A stretch of DNA of 37,724 bases from an uncultured Oscillospiraceae bacterium. Lineage in GTDB: Bacteria > Bacillota > Clostridia > Oscillospirales > Oscillospiraceae. This document shows positions 8,165 through 15,291 of this stretch, one piece after another. The notes beneath the pieces are model-generated. The model made no database searches and was not told where the DNA came from. It saw only the letters and a list, made by a program, of their open reading frames with translations. Each line of letters starts with the position of its first letter. Position 1 is the first letter of the stretch. Made by a program: the position numbers and the translations under genes. The stretch lies in contig CAKTTR010000010.1 of the NCBI GenBank assembly GCA_934615645.1, positions 1 to 37,724 on the forward strand. The letters are read 5' to 3'.

Positions 8165-8247
8165 TCCTTTTATACTATTATAATACAATATAAATCATAA
8201 TAAATCATACAAGCATCAGTCTTGCCATGGGGGAAAGGAGGCGGCAT

Positions 8248-9855
8248 ATGCGGCGCGGGAAACGGACCTTGAGCTACCGGGCGATCCTCTTGATGGTCGC
8301 GACGCTGGTGCTGCTGCTGGATATCGTGCTGGCGGCGGTCATTTACCGGCATTATATTTCGCCGTCCTATAGTAAAAACCTCCAGGCCCGGATGCGGGAG
8401 GCCTTCAGCCAGGTCGCGGCGGACCCGACGGGGAGCCAGACGGCGCTGCTGCGGGAGAATTTCCATGTCCTGGTCCTGCGGGAAAACGGCCAGCTGGTCA
8501 CGGCCAACGTCGAGCCCCGCCAGGAGGACCTGGAGAACCTGCGCCGGACCGTCGACCGGGCCGTCGTCCAGCCGGTGTTCCAGACGACGGGCAGCGATAC
8601 AGAAGGGGAGCTCTCCCTGCTGGGCCGCAGCGGGGGGTATTACATCGAAGTCAGCACCCAGCTGGACCCGATCTTCTCCGTCGCCATGACCTTCACCCGT
8701 TACAGCATCGCCACTGGCGTCATCGTCTGGTTTGCGACGCTGCTGCTGGTCGTCGCCATCGAGCGGCAGCTGTTCCAGCCCATCGGCGAGGCGGTGCAGG
8801 TCGCAAAGCGCATCGCCCGGCAGGATTTCAGCCAGAAATGCGGGACCGGCGGCATTGCCCGCCAATCCCGGGCGCTGGCGGAAAGCCTGAATGAGATGTC
8901 CGATCAGCTGCAAAGCGCCCTGTCCCAGCTGCGCCAGGCCAATGCCCAGCTGCAGGACGATATCCGCGCCATCGAGCGCAGCGAGAGCGCCATGCAGCAC
9001 CTCATCGGCAACCTCTCCCACGATCTCAAGACGCCCCTGGCCCTGATCTCCGGCTATGCCGAGGGCCTCTCCGCCGGAATGGCCAAGACGCCGGACCAGC
9101 AGCAGGAGTACTGCGGCATTATTTTGGATGAGACCGAGCGGATGCGCCAGATCATCACGCGGATGCTGCAGCTTTCCCAGCTGGAGAGCGGGCAGGTGCA
9201 GCTGGAGCTGGAGCGCTTCGATATTGCCCGGCTGCTGGAAAATACCCTCAACCAGTTTTCCATGGAGATGGAAAAGGCAGGCGTCGCTCTGGAGCGGGAG
9301 GTCCCGTCCCAGCTGTGGACGGTGACGGATTATATCGCCTGCGATCAGGTCCTGACGAACCTGATCCAGAACGCCGTCTTTCACACGAGACCGCCCTGCA
9401 AGATGCGAGTGCGGGCATTCTACCGCGCCGCCCCAGAGCCGGAGCAGGAGCCGCAGGTGCAGGCGGCGGAGGCCCTCGCGCCGGAGGCGAAGAAGTCCTA
9501 TCCTGCCCGCCTGGTCGGCGCGGCCTGGACCTACCTGCGCAGCCGCGGCCAGCAGGAGGCAGCGGACGCTCCGGCAGATGCCGCCGGGCCGGACGTAGCC
9601 GCCGCCCCGGCCCCGCCCCGGGTCATCCGCATCGAGGTCTACAATTCAAGCGAGCCCATCGGCCCGGAGCAGATGGCCCATCTGTTTGACCGGTTCTACC
9701 GCGGCGAGCAGTCGCGTCGCCGGGCAGGCGGGCAGCTGGGCCTGGGCCTTGCCATCGTCCGGGGCAATATGGAGCTGCTGGAGCAGCCCTATGGCGTCTA
9801 CAACGCCCCCGGCGGTGTCGTCTTCTGGATCGAGCTCCCAGCGGCGCCGGAATAG
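8248..9855 (+). CDS. Membrane sensor histidine kinase (HAMP, HisKA, HATPase)
   Basis: The kinase has 535 residues. TM1 is at about 11-34, an external sensor part of about 115 residues follows, TM2 is at about 150-172, HAMP and a coiled coil run to about 245, and the HisKA box SHDLKTP has H258. The N box is NLIQNAVFH (371-379). The ATP lid ends with GGQLGLGLAIV (494-504). Two things are odd. An Ala/Pro/Glu-rich insertion of about 65 residues (393-457) separates the N box from the G1 box, and G1 reads NSSEPIG instead of DxGxGI. I chose ATG 8248 because AAAGGAGG (8234-8241) precedes it; the in-frame ATG at 8227 has no such site. It probably phosphorylates the regulator at 7456-8118. The signal sensed is unknown. 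Confidence 0.9.
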   Translation: MRRGKRTLSYRAILLMVATLVLLLDIVLAAVIYRHYISPSYSKNLQARMREAFSQVAADPTGSQTALLRENFHVLVLRENGQLVTANVEPRQEDLENLRRTVDRAVVQPVFQTTGSDTEGELSLLGRSGGYYIEVSTQLDPIFSVAMTFTRYSIATGVIVWFATLLLVVAIERQLFQPIGEAVQVAKRIARQDFSQKCGTGGIARQSRALAESLNEMSDQLQSALSQLRQANAQLQDDIRAIERSESAMQHLIGNLSHDLKTPLALISGYAEGLSAGMAKTPDQQQEYCGIILDETERMRQIITRMLQLSQLESGQVQLELERFDIARLLENTLNQFSMEMEKAGVALEREVPSQLWTVTDYIACDQVLTNLIQNAVFHTRPPCKMRVRAFYRAAPEPEQEPQVQAAEALAPEAKKSYPARLVGAAWTYLRSRGQQEAADAPADAAGPDVAAAPAPPRVIRIEVYNSSEPIGPEQMAHLFDRFYRGEQSRRRAGGQLGLGLAIVRGNMELLEQPYGVYNAPGGVVFWIELPAAPE

Positions 9856-9866
9856 AATACAAGACA

Positions 9867-9903
9867 GCAGCGCAGCCTGCACCGGCTGCGCTGCATTTTT
9901 TTG
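9867..9903 (+). terminator. Rho-independent terminator after the histidine kinase
   Basis: The 11-bp perfect stem GCAGCGCAGCC (9867-9877) with GGCTGCGCTGC (9884-9894) is followed by ATTTTTTT. It separates the kinase from the CobW/ABC operon. Confidence 0.9.
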
Positions 9904-9955
9904 CGTCCGGGGTAATGTCCCTGGAAATGGGAGAAAAAGGTAACAAAAGGTTAGA

Positions 9956-9986
9956 GAAATATCCCAGCAAATTTCTGGGATATTTC
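9956..9986. promoter_or_regulatory. 12-bp inverted repeat upstream of the CobW/ABC promoter
   Basis: GAAATATCCCAG (9956-9967) and CTGGGATATTTC (9975-9986) are perfect inverted arms around a 7-base spacer, ending 40 bases before the -35 box. No T-run follows. The position and symmetry suggest a dimeric regulator site, for example for an activator. The regulator is unknown. Confidence 0.6.
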
Positions 9987-10026
9987 ACAAATTATTTCCT
10001 GCACGTGCTGGATTCGTGAATGTCAC

Positions 10027-10055
10027 TTGACTTTGTCTAATTATAATCCTATAAT
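10027..10055 (+). promoter_or_regulatory. Promoter of the CobW/ABC operon
   Basis: TTGACT (10027-10032), 17 bases and TATAAT (10050-10055) give an almost consensus promoter. Two further TATAAT words lie at 10042 and 10061. Confidence 0.8.
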
Positions 10056-10112
10056 TTTTCTATAATTATGACCCGACGCCAAGGCGCGGGGCAGGATGAA
10101 GGAGGAGTTTTT

Positions 10113-11213
10113 ATGGAACCCTGCCGCATTATGCTGATGAGCGGTTATCTCGGCTCCGGCAAGACGACGAGCATGACGTCTCTGGCAAAGTACCTGACAG
10201 ACCAGGGCAGAAAGGTCTGCCTGATCACGAACGACCTGGGCAGCAACCTGGTCGATACGGCCTATGTCGCCGAGTCCGGCATCCCGGTGCTGGAGATCTC
10301 CAACGGCTGCCTGTGCCACGATGTGCCCCAGCTGCTGGAAAAGATCGACCGGCACGTCGCCGAGTCCGGCGCGGAATTTGTGATCTTCGAGCCCGTCGGC
10401 TCCTGCGTCGATATGGTGGACCACGTCTACCGGGACATCGCCGCCAATCACCGGGAGGGCTACACCCTGGCCCCGGTCTCGGCCATCGTCGATCCGCGCC
10501 GCTTCCGCAGCGTCTACCTGGAAGGGAAGATGGGCGAGAACATCGGCGAGACCGCCGTCGCCTACGGCTTCCAGAAGCAGCTGGAGGAGGCGGACCTGCT
10601 CCTGCTCAATAAGGTCGACCTGTATTCCGACGAAGAGATCGCGGAAATTCACGCGGGGATCGAAAAATACTTCCCCGGCGTCCCCGTCATTGAGATCTCC
10701 GGCCTGCGGGGCTATCATATGGACCAGTGGGCGGACTATGTCCTGCACCACACCTCAAGCCTGCGCCCACTGGAGATCGACATGGAGCTGATTCTAAAGG
10801 GCTGCGAGGATATGGGCTGGTACAACAAGGTCTCGACGATCGAGGCGCTGCAGCCGGTCAATATGCGCGAGGTCCTGGAGGAATACCTGCACGCGGTGCA
10901 GGGCATCTTCCAGGCGTCCGGCCGGGAGATCCTGCACGCCAAGGTGCATCTGGACCAGGGCGGCCGCTTTGTCAAGTCCGCCTTGACGAGCACCGGCGCC
11001 GAGGTCAATTCCGTCGGTAGCTTGACCCAGTTCAGCGGCAAGGGCACGCTGAATGTCAACATCCGCGCCCTGATGCTTCCGAAGGAGCTGGCGGACGTGA
11101 TGGAATCCCAGCTGGAAAAGATCCTGGCGGCGCACGATGTGACGATCGCTGAGAACGCATTGCAATCCTTCCTCCCGGTGGACGACCCTCCGGCACCCCG
11201 GGCGAAATATTAA
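10113..11213 (+). CDS. CobW/COG0523-family GTPase
   Basis: This is a 366-residue G3E GTPase. The Walker A motif is GYLGSGKT (11-18), Walker B/EPVG is near 90-95, and the guanine motif NKVD is near 166-169. The family's metal motif CxCC is altered to C66-L-C68-H69. The C-terminal CobW domain is present, but without a His-rich tail. The family inserts metals or metal cofactors into partner proteins using GTP. GAAGGAGGAG (10098-10106) fixes the ATG at 10113. It is the first gene of an operon with a NitT/TauT-type importer starting 31 bases later, suggesting that it handles the imported compound or matures an enzyme acting on it. The metal is unknown. A second, His-rich member of this family lies at 36899. 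Confidence 0.88.
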   Translation: MEPCRIMLMSGYLGSGKTTSMTSLAKYLTDQGRKVCLITNDLGSNLVDTAYVAESGIPVLEISNGCLCHDVPQLLEKIDRHVAESGAEFVIFEPVGSCVDMVDHVYRDIAANHREGYTLAPVSAIVDPRRFRSVYLEGKMGENIGETAVAYGFQKQLEEADLLLLNKVDLYSDEEIAEIHAGIEKYFPGVPVIEISGLRGYHMDQWADYVLHHTSSLRPLEIDMELILKGCEDMGWYNKVSTIEALQPVNMREVLEEYLHAVQGIFQASGREILHAKVHLDQGGRFVKSALTSTGAEVNSVGSLTQFSGKGTLNVNIRALMLPKELADVMESQLEKILAAHDVTIAENALQSFLPVDDPPAPRAKY

Positions 11214-11244
11214 GGGAAAAATAAAAGAGAAAGGTAGAACAAAC

Positions 11245-12384
11245 ATGAAAAAGGGAAAACTTGCAGCCCTCCTGATGGCGGGCGCGATGCTGGTCGGGGC
11301 CTTAGCTGGCTGCGGCAGTGACAAGACAGCGGGCAGCGACACCCCGGGCTCCGACACCCAGCCCGCAGCGCAGACCGATACCAACACGAGCGCCGATTCC
11401 GACGTCATCAATGTCGGCATCTACGACGGCAGCTATCTGGCCGTCTCCGTCCTGGTGGCCCGGGAGATGGGCTACTTTGACGACGAAGGCCTGAACATCA
11501 ACTGGGAAAACGTCGCAGGCGACGGCACCGCGATGGTCTCCACCGGCGACCTCGATCTGTTCACCAGCGGCGTCAACCGCGTCCTGACGGCGGTCTCTGA
11601 GGGCGATACGAACGTGCACATCGTCAGCGGCCTGATGTCTGAGGGCTGCGACTATGTCGCCCTGAACGACTTCAAGCTTGACGAGCTGACCAGCGCCCAG
11701 GATTTCGAGGGCCTGTCCATCGCCGCCTGCACCGGTGACCCCGGCCTGCTCTGGACGCAGGAATTTCTGCAGGACGCCGGCGTTGAGGCTGATTTTGTCG
11801 AATTCGGCAGCATTGCAGAGTCCGTGACCGCCGTCCAGAAGGGCGAGTGCGACATCGGCATCATCTGCGGCGCATCGAGCTACGAAGCGCTGTTGACCGG
11901 CTCCTGCAAGGTCCTGGCCCAGGTCGTGGACTTTGTCGGCACGTTCCCGTGCTGCCGTCTGCAGGCCAGCGCGAACATGGTCGAAAACCGGCATGACGAT
12001 CTCGTCAAGTTCATTCGCGCTCAGCTGCGGGGCTATGAGACCTACCGCAACGACCCCGAGACTGTCGGCAAGATCCTCTCCGATATCTCCGGTCAGGACG
12101 CCAGCATCTGCATCGCCAAGATGTACGACTCCGACGAGTACGACACCCCCATGACCGTCGGCATCGACCCGGACAGCGACGCCATCATCGGTACCTATGA
12201 GAAGCTGAAGAATCTCGGTGTCATCAATAAGGACACGACCTATGACATCGAGCCCAACCTCTCCATCACCCCCTACCAGGAAGCCCTCCAGAGCCTCATC
12301 GACGAGGAGCCGGACAACACCCTGTGGCAGGAGCTGATGACCCGTTTCGAGGAGAACAACGCCATCCTCCTCGGAAAGTCCTGA
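11245..12384 (+). CDS. ABC transporter substrate-binding lipoprotein, NitT/TauT (NMT1-like) type
   Basis: The 379-residue precursor has a signal peptide ending in the lipobox LAGC (Cys23), then a Ser/Thr/Asp-rich linker, then a type II periplasmic-binding fold of the SsuA/TauA/ThiY kind. The fold is marked by an N-terminal VGIYDGSYLAVSVLVAREMGYF strand-helix unit and the GDLDLFTSG and KGECDIGII turns. It should catch substrate outside the membrane for the ATPase and permease that follow. The mature part holds at least eight cysteines (for example in EGC, AAC, GEC, IIC, GSC, PCC and SIC), which is many for an exported binding protein and fits an anaerobe or a metal/sulfur ligand. The ligand cannot be read from the sequence; alkanesulfonate, a thiamine precursor or a metal complex are all possible. 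Confidence 0.87.
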   Translation: MKKGKLAALLMAGAMLVGALAGCGSDKTAGSDTPGSDTQPAAQTDTNTSADSDVINVGIYDGSYLAVSVLVAREMGYFDDEGLNINWENVAGDGTAMVSTGDLDLFTSGVNRVLTAVSEGDTNVHIVSGLMSEGCDYVALNDFKLDELTSAQDFEGLSIAACTGDPGLLWTQEFLQDAGVEADFVEFGSIAESVTAVQKGECDIGIICGASSYEALLTGSCKVLAQVVDFVGTFPCCRLQASANMVENRHDDLVKFIRAQLRGYETYRNDPETVGKILSDISGQDASICIAKMYDSDEYDTPMTVGIDPDSDAIIGTYEKLKNLGVINKDTTYDIEPNLSITPYQEALQSLIDEEPDNTLWQELMTRFEENNAILLGKS

Positions 12385-12390
12385 TGCGCT

Positions 12391-13179
12391 ATGGGTGAGA
12401 TTCGCATCGAGGATCTTACCTACCTCTATCAAAATAACGGGACCGCCTTTCCCGCCCTGCGGGAGGTCAATTTGACGGTGCACAGCGGCGAGCTGCTGTG
12501 CATCGTCGGTCACTCCGGGTGCGGCAAGAGCACGCTGCTGCGTCTGCTGCAGGGCCTGCTCCAGCCGACGCAGGGCCGTATTCTCCTGGACGGCGCCCCG
12601 GTGACGGGCCCGGATACGGACCGCGCCATCGTCTTCCAGCAGTACTCCCTGTTTCCCTGGCTGCGGGTGAAAAAGCAGGTGCTCTTCGGCATCCGCCACG
12701 CCGCCCGGAAGCTGCCGAAGCAGGAGGCGGAGCAGCGCGCTGTGCAGATACTGGAAAAGGTCGGCATGGGGCCGTATCTGGACCGCTATCCCTGCCAGCT
12801 CTCCGGCGGGATGCAGCAGCGGGTGGCCATCGCCCGGGCCCTGGCCATGGACCCGGATATCCTGCTGCTGGACGAGCCCTTCGGCGCGCTGGACGCCAAG
12901 CGCCGGGCCCAGCTGCAGCAGCTGCTGCTGGACCTCTGGAGCGGCGACGCCGCCAAGAAAACGGTGGTGTTCGTCACCCACGATATTGACGAAGCGCTGA
13001 TCCTGGCCGACCGGATCGTGTTCATGGCCCAGGGCCAGATCCTGGAGACTTTGGAGGTCCCGGCCCAGCGGCCCCGGACACCGGAGCTCCGGGAGCACGA
13101 CGCGGCGCTCCGGGCCTGCAAGGCGCGGATCCTGCAGTTATTTGATGAGGATGGGCAAGAAGATGAAGAAGCTATTTAA
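12391..13179 (+). CDS. ABC transporter ATP-binding protein, NitT/TauT type
   Basis: The protein has 262 residues and all motifs of an active ATPase: Walker A GHSGCGKST near 40-48, Q loop FQQYSLFPW, signature LSGGMQQR, Walker B ILLLDEP, D-loop GALD and switch histidine in VTHD. The FPWL form of the Q-loop region is typical of the SsuB/TauB/NrtD group. It energises uptake together with the binding protein 6 bases upstream and the permease, whose start overlaps its 3' end. The C-terminal tail from about residue 230 is acidic and not conserved. The ribosome binding site is weak (GGAAAG), so translation probably follows coupling. Confidence 0.93.
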   Translation: MGEIRIEDLTYLYQNNGTAFPALREVNLTVHSGELLCIVGHSGCGKSTLLRLLQGLLQPTQGRILLDGAPVTGPDTDRAIVFQQYSLFPWLRVKKQVLFGIRHAARKLPKQEAEQRAVQILEKVGMGPYLDRYPCQLSGGMQQRVAIARALAMDPDILLLDEPFGALDAKRRAQLQQLLLDLWSGDAAKKTVVFVTHDIDEALILADRIVFMAQGQILETLEVPAQRPRTPELREHDAALRACKARILQLFDEDGQEDEEAI

Positions 13180-14083
13180 TATTCCCTTTTTCCTGGCCCA
13201 TGGCCTGCTGGCGGCGCTCATCGCCTTTGTGCTGACGCCCGGCGCGCGGGATACGGCATCCCCCGTGGCGTTCTGCATCGCCATCGGGCTGATCGAGGCG
13301 CTGTATCTGCTGCAGCTCTGGCGCAAGACGCTGGTGCGGCGCGTGCCCAACAGCATCTCCGAGATCATGGTCCTGGTCTATGCGCTCCTGCTTTTGTGGG
13401 AGCTGGGGACGCGGCAGTATAACTGGCTGAATGTCCTCATTTTCCCGGCGCCGGAGAATGTGTTCATTCTCTTTGGAACCAAATGGCAGGAGATGCTCCT
13501 CAACGCGGCCTACTCCATGGAGCTGCTACTGGTCGGCTTCCTGGGCGGTGTGCTGCTGGGGACGTTTGTCGGCATCCTGGTCGGCTGGATCGACAAGGTC
13601 CGGCAGATCTTCCACCCGATCTTCAAGGTCCTGGCGCCGATCCCGCCGATGATCATCTCCCCGTATGTGATCGTCGTCATGCCGTCGTTCCGCAGCGCGT
13701 CCATCGTGCTGGTCATGTTTACCGTCTTCCTCTTCGTCATCCTGACGACCATCGAGACGGTGCAGAACATCGACCGGAACATTCTCGACTCCGCCCGGGC
13801 CATGCACCTGAGCAACCCGGCGATGATCTTTGAGATCCTGGTCCCCTATGTCACCCCCGGCGTCGTCTCCGGGCTGAAGGTCAATATGATCCTCGGCTTT
13901 ATGATGCTGATGTTCGCCGAGACCATCGGGTCAAAATACGGCCTGGGGCACTGGATCAATGTCAACCATCTCTATATGAACTACGCCGGGCTCATCGCTG
14001 GCTTTATCGAGATCGGCGTGCTGGTCCTGGCCATCAATAAGATCATCGAGGTCATCCAAAAGCGCGCCATTGCCTGGCAGTAG
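13145..14083 (+). CDS. ABC transporter permease, NitT/TauT type
   Basis: About 312 residues with eight predicted membrane helices. The first two, in residues 1-60, form an extra N-terminal part, which makes the protein longer than the usual 250-270 residues of SsuC/TauC. The core starts with FPAPENVF and an SMELLLVGFLGG helix. The EAA loop (ARAMHLSNPAMIFEILVPYV), which docks on the ATPase, is clear. The start is uncertain: TTG 13142, ATG 13145, ATG 13151 and ATG 13163 are all in frame, and GAGGATGG lies before 13163. The gene overlaps the end of the ATPase gene. It is the last gene of this operon. Confidence 0.88.
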   Translation: MRMGKKMKKLFNIPFFLAHGLLAALIAFVLTPGARDTASPVAFCIAIGLIEALYLLQLWRKTLVRRVPNSISEIMVLVYALLLLWELGTRQYNWLNVLIFPAPENVFILFGTKWQEMLLNAAYSMELLLVGFLGGVLLGTFVGILVGWIDKVRQIFHPIFKVLAPIPPMIISPYVIVVMPSFRSASIVLVMFTVFLFVILTTIETVQNIDRNILDSARAMHLSNPAMIFEILVPYVTPGVVSGLKVNMILGFMMLMFAETIGSKYGLGHWINVNHLYMNYAGLIAGFIEIGVLVLAINKIIEVIQKRAIAWQ

Positions 14084-14158
14084 CGCGCCGTCCCCGGTAC
14101 CTGGAAAAAGCAACCCGCGGCGCGGCCCCAGATTTTGTGGCTGCGCCGTATTCTCGTA

Positions 14159-14203
14159 AACCGCCCGAGCAGGGAAGAAATCTGCCCAGGGCGGTTGATT
14201 TTG
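14159..14203 (+). terminator. Probable terminator of the CobW/ABC operon
   Basis: AACCGCCC (14159-14166) pairs with GGGCGGTT (14189-14196), with an inner GCAG/CTGC pairing, followed by GATTTTG. The T-run is short, so read-through into the next operon is possible. Confidence 0.5.
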
Positions 14204-14264
14204 CCGGGGCGGATATGCTATCATTAGCCTGTAATGTTATGCCCCCTCGGTAGCGGCGCGCGGC

Positions 14265-14299
14265 TTGACAAGGGCCGCGCCAGGTCCTATACTGGACCT
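14265..14299 (+). promoter_or_regulatory. Promoter of the lipoyl operon with an inverted repeat flanking the -10 box
   Basis: TTGACA (14265-14270), 17 bases and TATACT (14288-14293) form a near-perfect promoter. The -10 box is flanked exactly by AGGTCC (14282-14287) and GGACCT (14294-14299), which are inverted copies. A protein bound there would cover the -10 element, so this is a likely repressor operator. The leader to the first ATG is about 85 bases. Confidence 0.75.
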
Positions 14300-14385
14300 A
14301 GTCCATTCCTGCATTTTACTCGCTGCAAGCCGGCGGCTTCGGCGGGGCGCAGGAAATATGCTGCTTGTGTTGGAGGTATAGAAAG

Positions 14386-14985
14386 ATGCAGAAATTTGAT
14401 TTGACGAAGTTGCTGCCGTTTTACGACAAGATCGAGGCGGCCTGCCTGGCCGCCTTCCGCGCCGAAGCGGAGCCGACGCCCTACGGGCTGCTGCTGGAGC
14501 TGATGGACCTGCCGGGTCTGCCCATGCACTGTCCCCCGCACCACTATATCATGCCTGCCACGCTCCTGACCGTCGCCGCCCGTAAGACCGGCGAGCCGGA
14601 GGACCTTTTCCGGGAGCAGCTGGCTGAATGTAAGGACCGGGCGCTGAACGTCCTGGCCGGGTTCTGCGGCTGGTACGGCGACTGCGGCGCTGCCGTCGGC
14701 ATCGGCATTTTTATGAGCGTTTTTACAAATGCAGACCCCCACGTCCAGGACTACTGGGCCGATTGCAACCGCGCCACCGGCCAGGCCCTGCTGCAGATCG
14801 CCGAGGTCGACGGGCCCCGCTGCTGCAAGCGCAACAGCTTTATCGCCCTGCAGAGCGCCATCGCGTCCATCGAAAAGTCCCTGGGCCTCCAGCTGGCGGA
14901 CCCGGGCAAGATCGTCTGTAAATATCATGAGGAAAATCCGGAGTGCAAGAAAAACGCATGTCCGTTCTATCCAGAGGAGGCATAA
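14386..14985 (+). CDS. Cysteine-rich DUF5714-like protein
   Basis: The protein has 199 residues, is soluble and has eleven cysteines. It shows the blocks that I associate with the DUF5714 family: MHCPPHHY (47-54), GDCGAAVGIGIFMS (98-111), GPRCCKR (143-149) and a C-terminal C178-x8-C187-x4-C192 followed by PFY. The invariant-looking histidines and cysteines suggest a metal or iron-sulfur site. No catalytic activity is established for the family as far as I know. GGAGG (14372-14376) precedes the ATG at 14386. The gene opens an operon and is followed after three bases by the lipoyl-domain gene, then by a lipoamide-dehydrogenase-like gene and a lipoate ligase gene. It is therefore the best candidate for the enzyme that acts with the lipoyl carrier. 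Confidence 0.75.
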   Translation: MQKFDLTKLLPFYDKIEAACLAAFRAEAEPTPYGLLLELMDLPGLPMHCPPHHYIMPATLLTVAARKTGEPEDLFREQLAECKDRALNVLAGFCGWYGDCGAAVGIGIFMSVFTNADPHVQDYWADCNRATGQALLQIAEVDGPRCCKRNSFIALQSAIASIEKSLGLQLADPGKIVCKYHEENPECKKNACPFYPEEA

Positions 14986-14988
14986 ATC

Positions 14989-15291
14989 ATGGCGGAAACG
15001 CGCGTAGAAATCCGTGTCCCAGAGCGTGAATATCCCCAGAACAAAGAGGGCAAGGACTGTGATTGCATGAATCGCGAGTACCTGCTCAAGTATAAAACGG
15101 GCGTGCTGCACTGGTGCAAGCAGCCCGGCGATGCCGTCGCAGCAGGGGAGTGCCTCTGCGAGGCGGAGATCGAGAAGAAGATTTTTGAAGTCCCGGCCCC
15201 GTCGGCAGGCGTGTTGGAGTCATGCTGCGTTGCCGAAGCGGCAGAATTTAAGTGCAGCCAGGTCCTTGGGTACCTGCTTTGCCATGACTAA
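14989..15291 (+). CDS. Small cysteine-rich lipoyl-domain carrier protein
   Basis: The protein has 100 residues. A short N-terminal extension with CDC (24-26) precedes a single biotinyl/lipoyl domain from about 30 to 98. The hairpin that carries the cofactor reads EIEKK (60-64), with K63 the probable lipoylated lysine, followed by PAPSAGVL, the typical return strand. Nine cysteines (24, 26, 43, 55, 57, 79, 80, 89 and 98) are very unusual for such a domain and suggest metal binding, disulfides or persulfide chemistry. It is a stand-alone carrier with no E2 catalytic domain. The lipoate ligase two genes downstream points to lipoate rather than biotin. Its end overlaps the start of the flavoprotein gene by eight bases. 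Confidence 0.82.
   Translation: MAETRVEIRVPEREYPQNKEGKDCDCMNREYLLKYKTGVLHWCKQPGDAVAAGECLCEAEIEKKIFEVPAPSAGVLESCCVAEAAEFKCSQVLGYLLCHD

Noticed and set aside
8170..9384. 404-codon open frame on the minus strand opposite the histidine kinase
   Set aside because: The plus-strand frame has every kinase motif; the antisense frame has none and no ribosome binding site.
11302..13098. 598-codon open frame on the minus strand opposite the binding protein and ATPase genes
   Set aside because: It spans two genuine genes and the gap between them, with low-complexity Leu/Gly/Asp/His composition typical of antisense frames.
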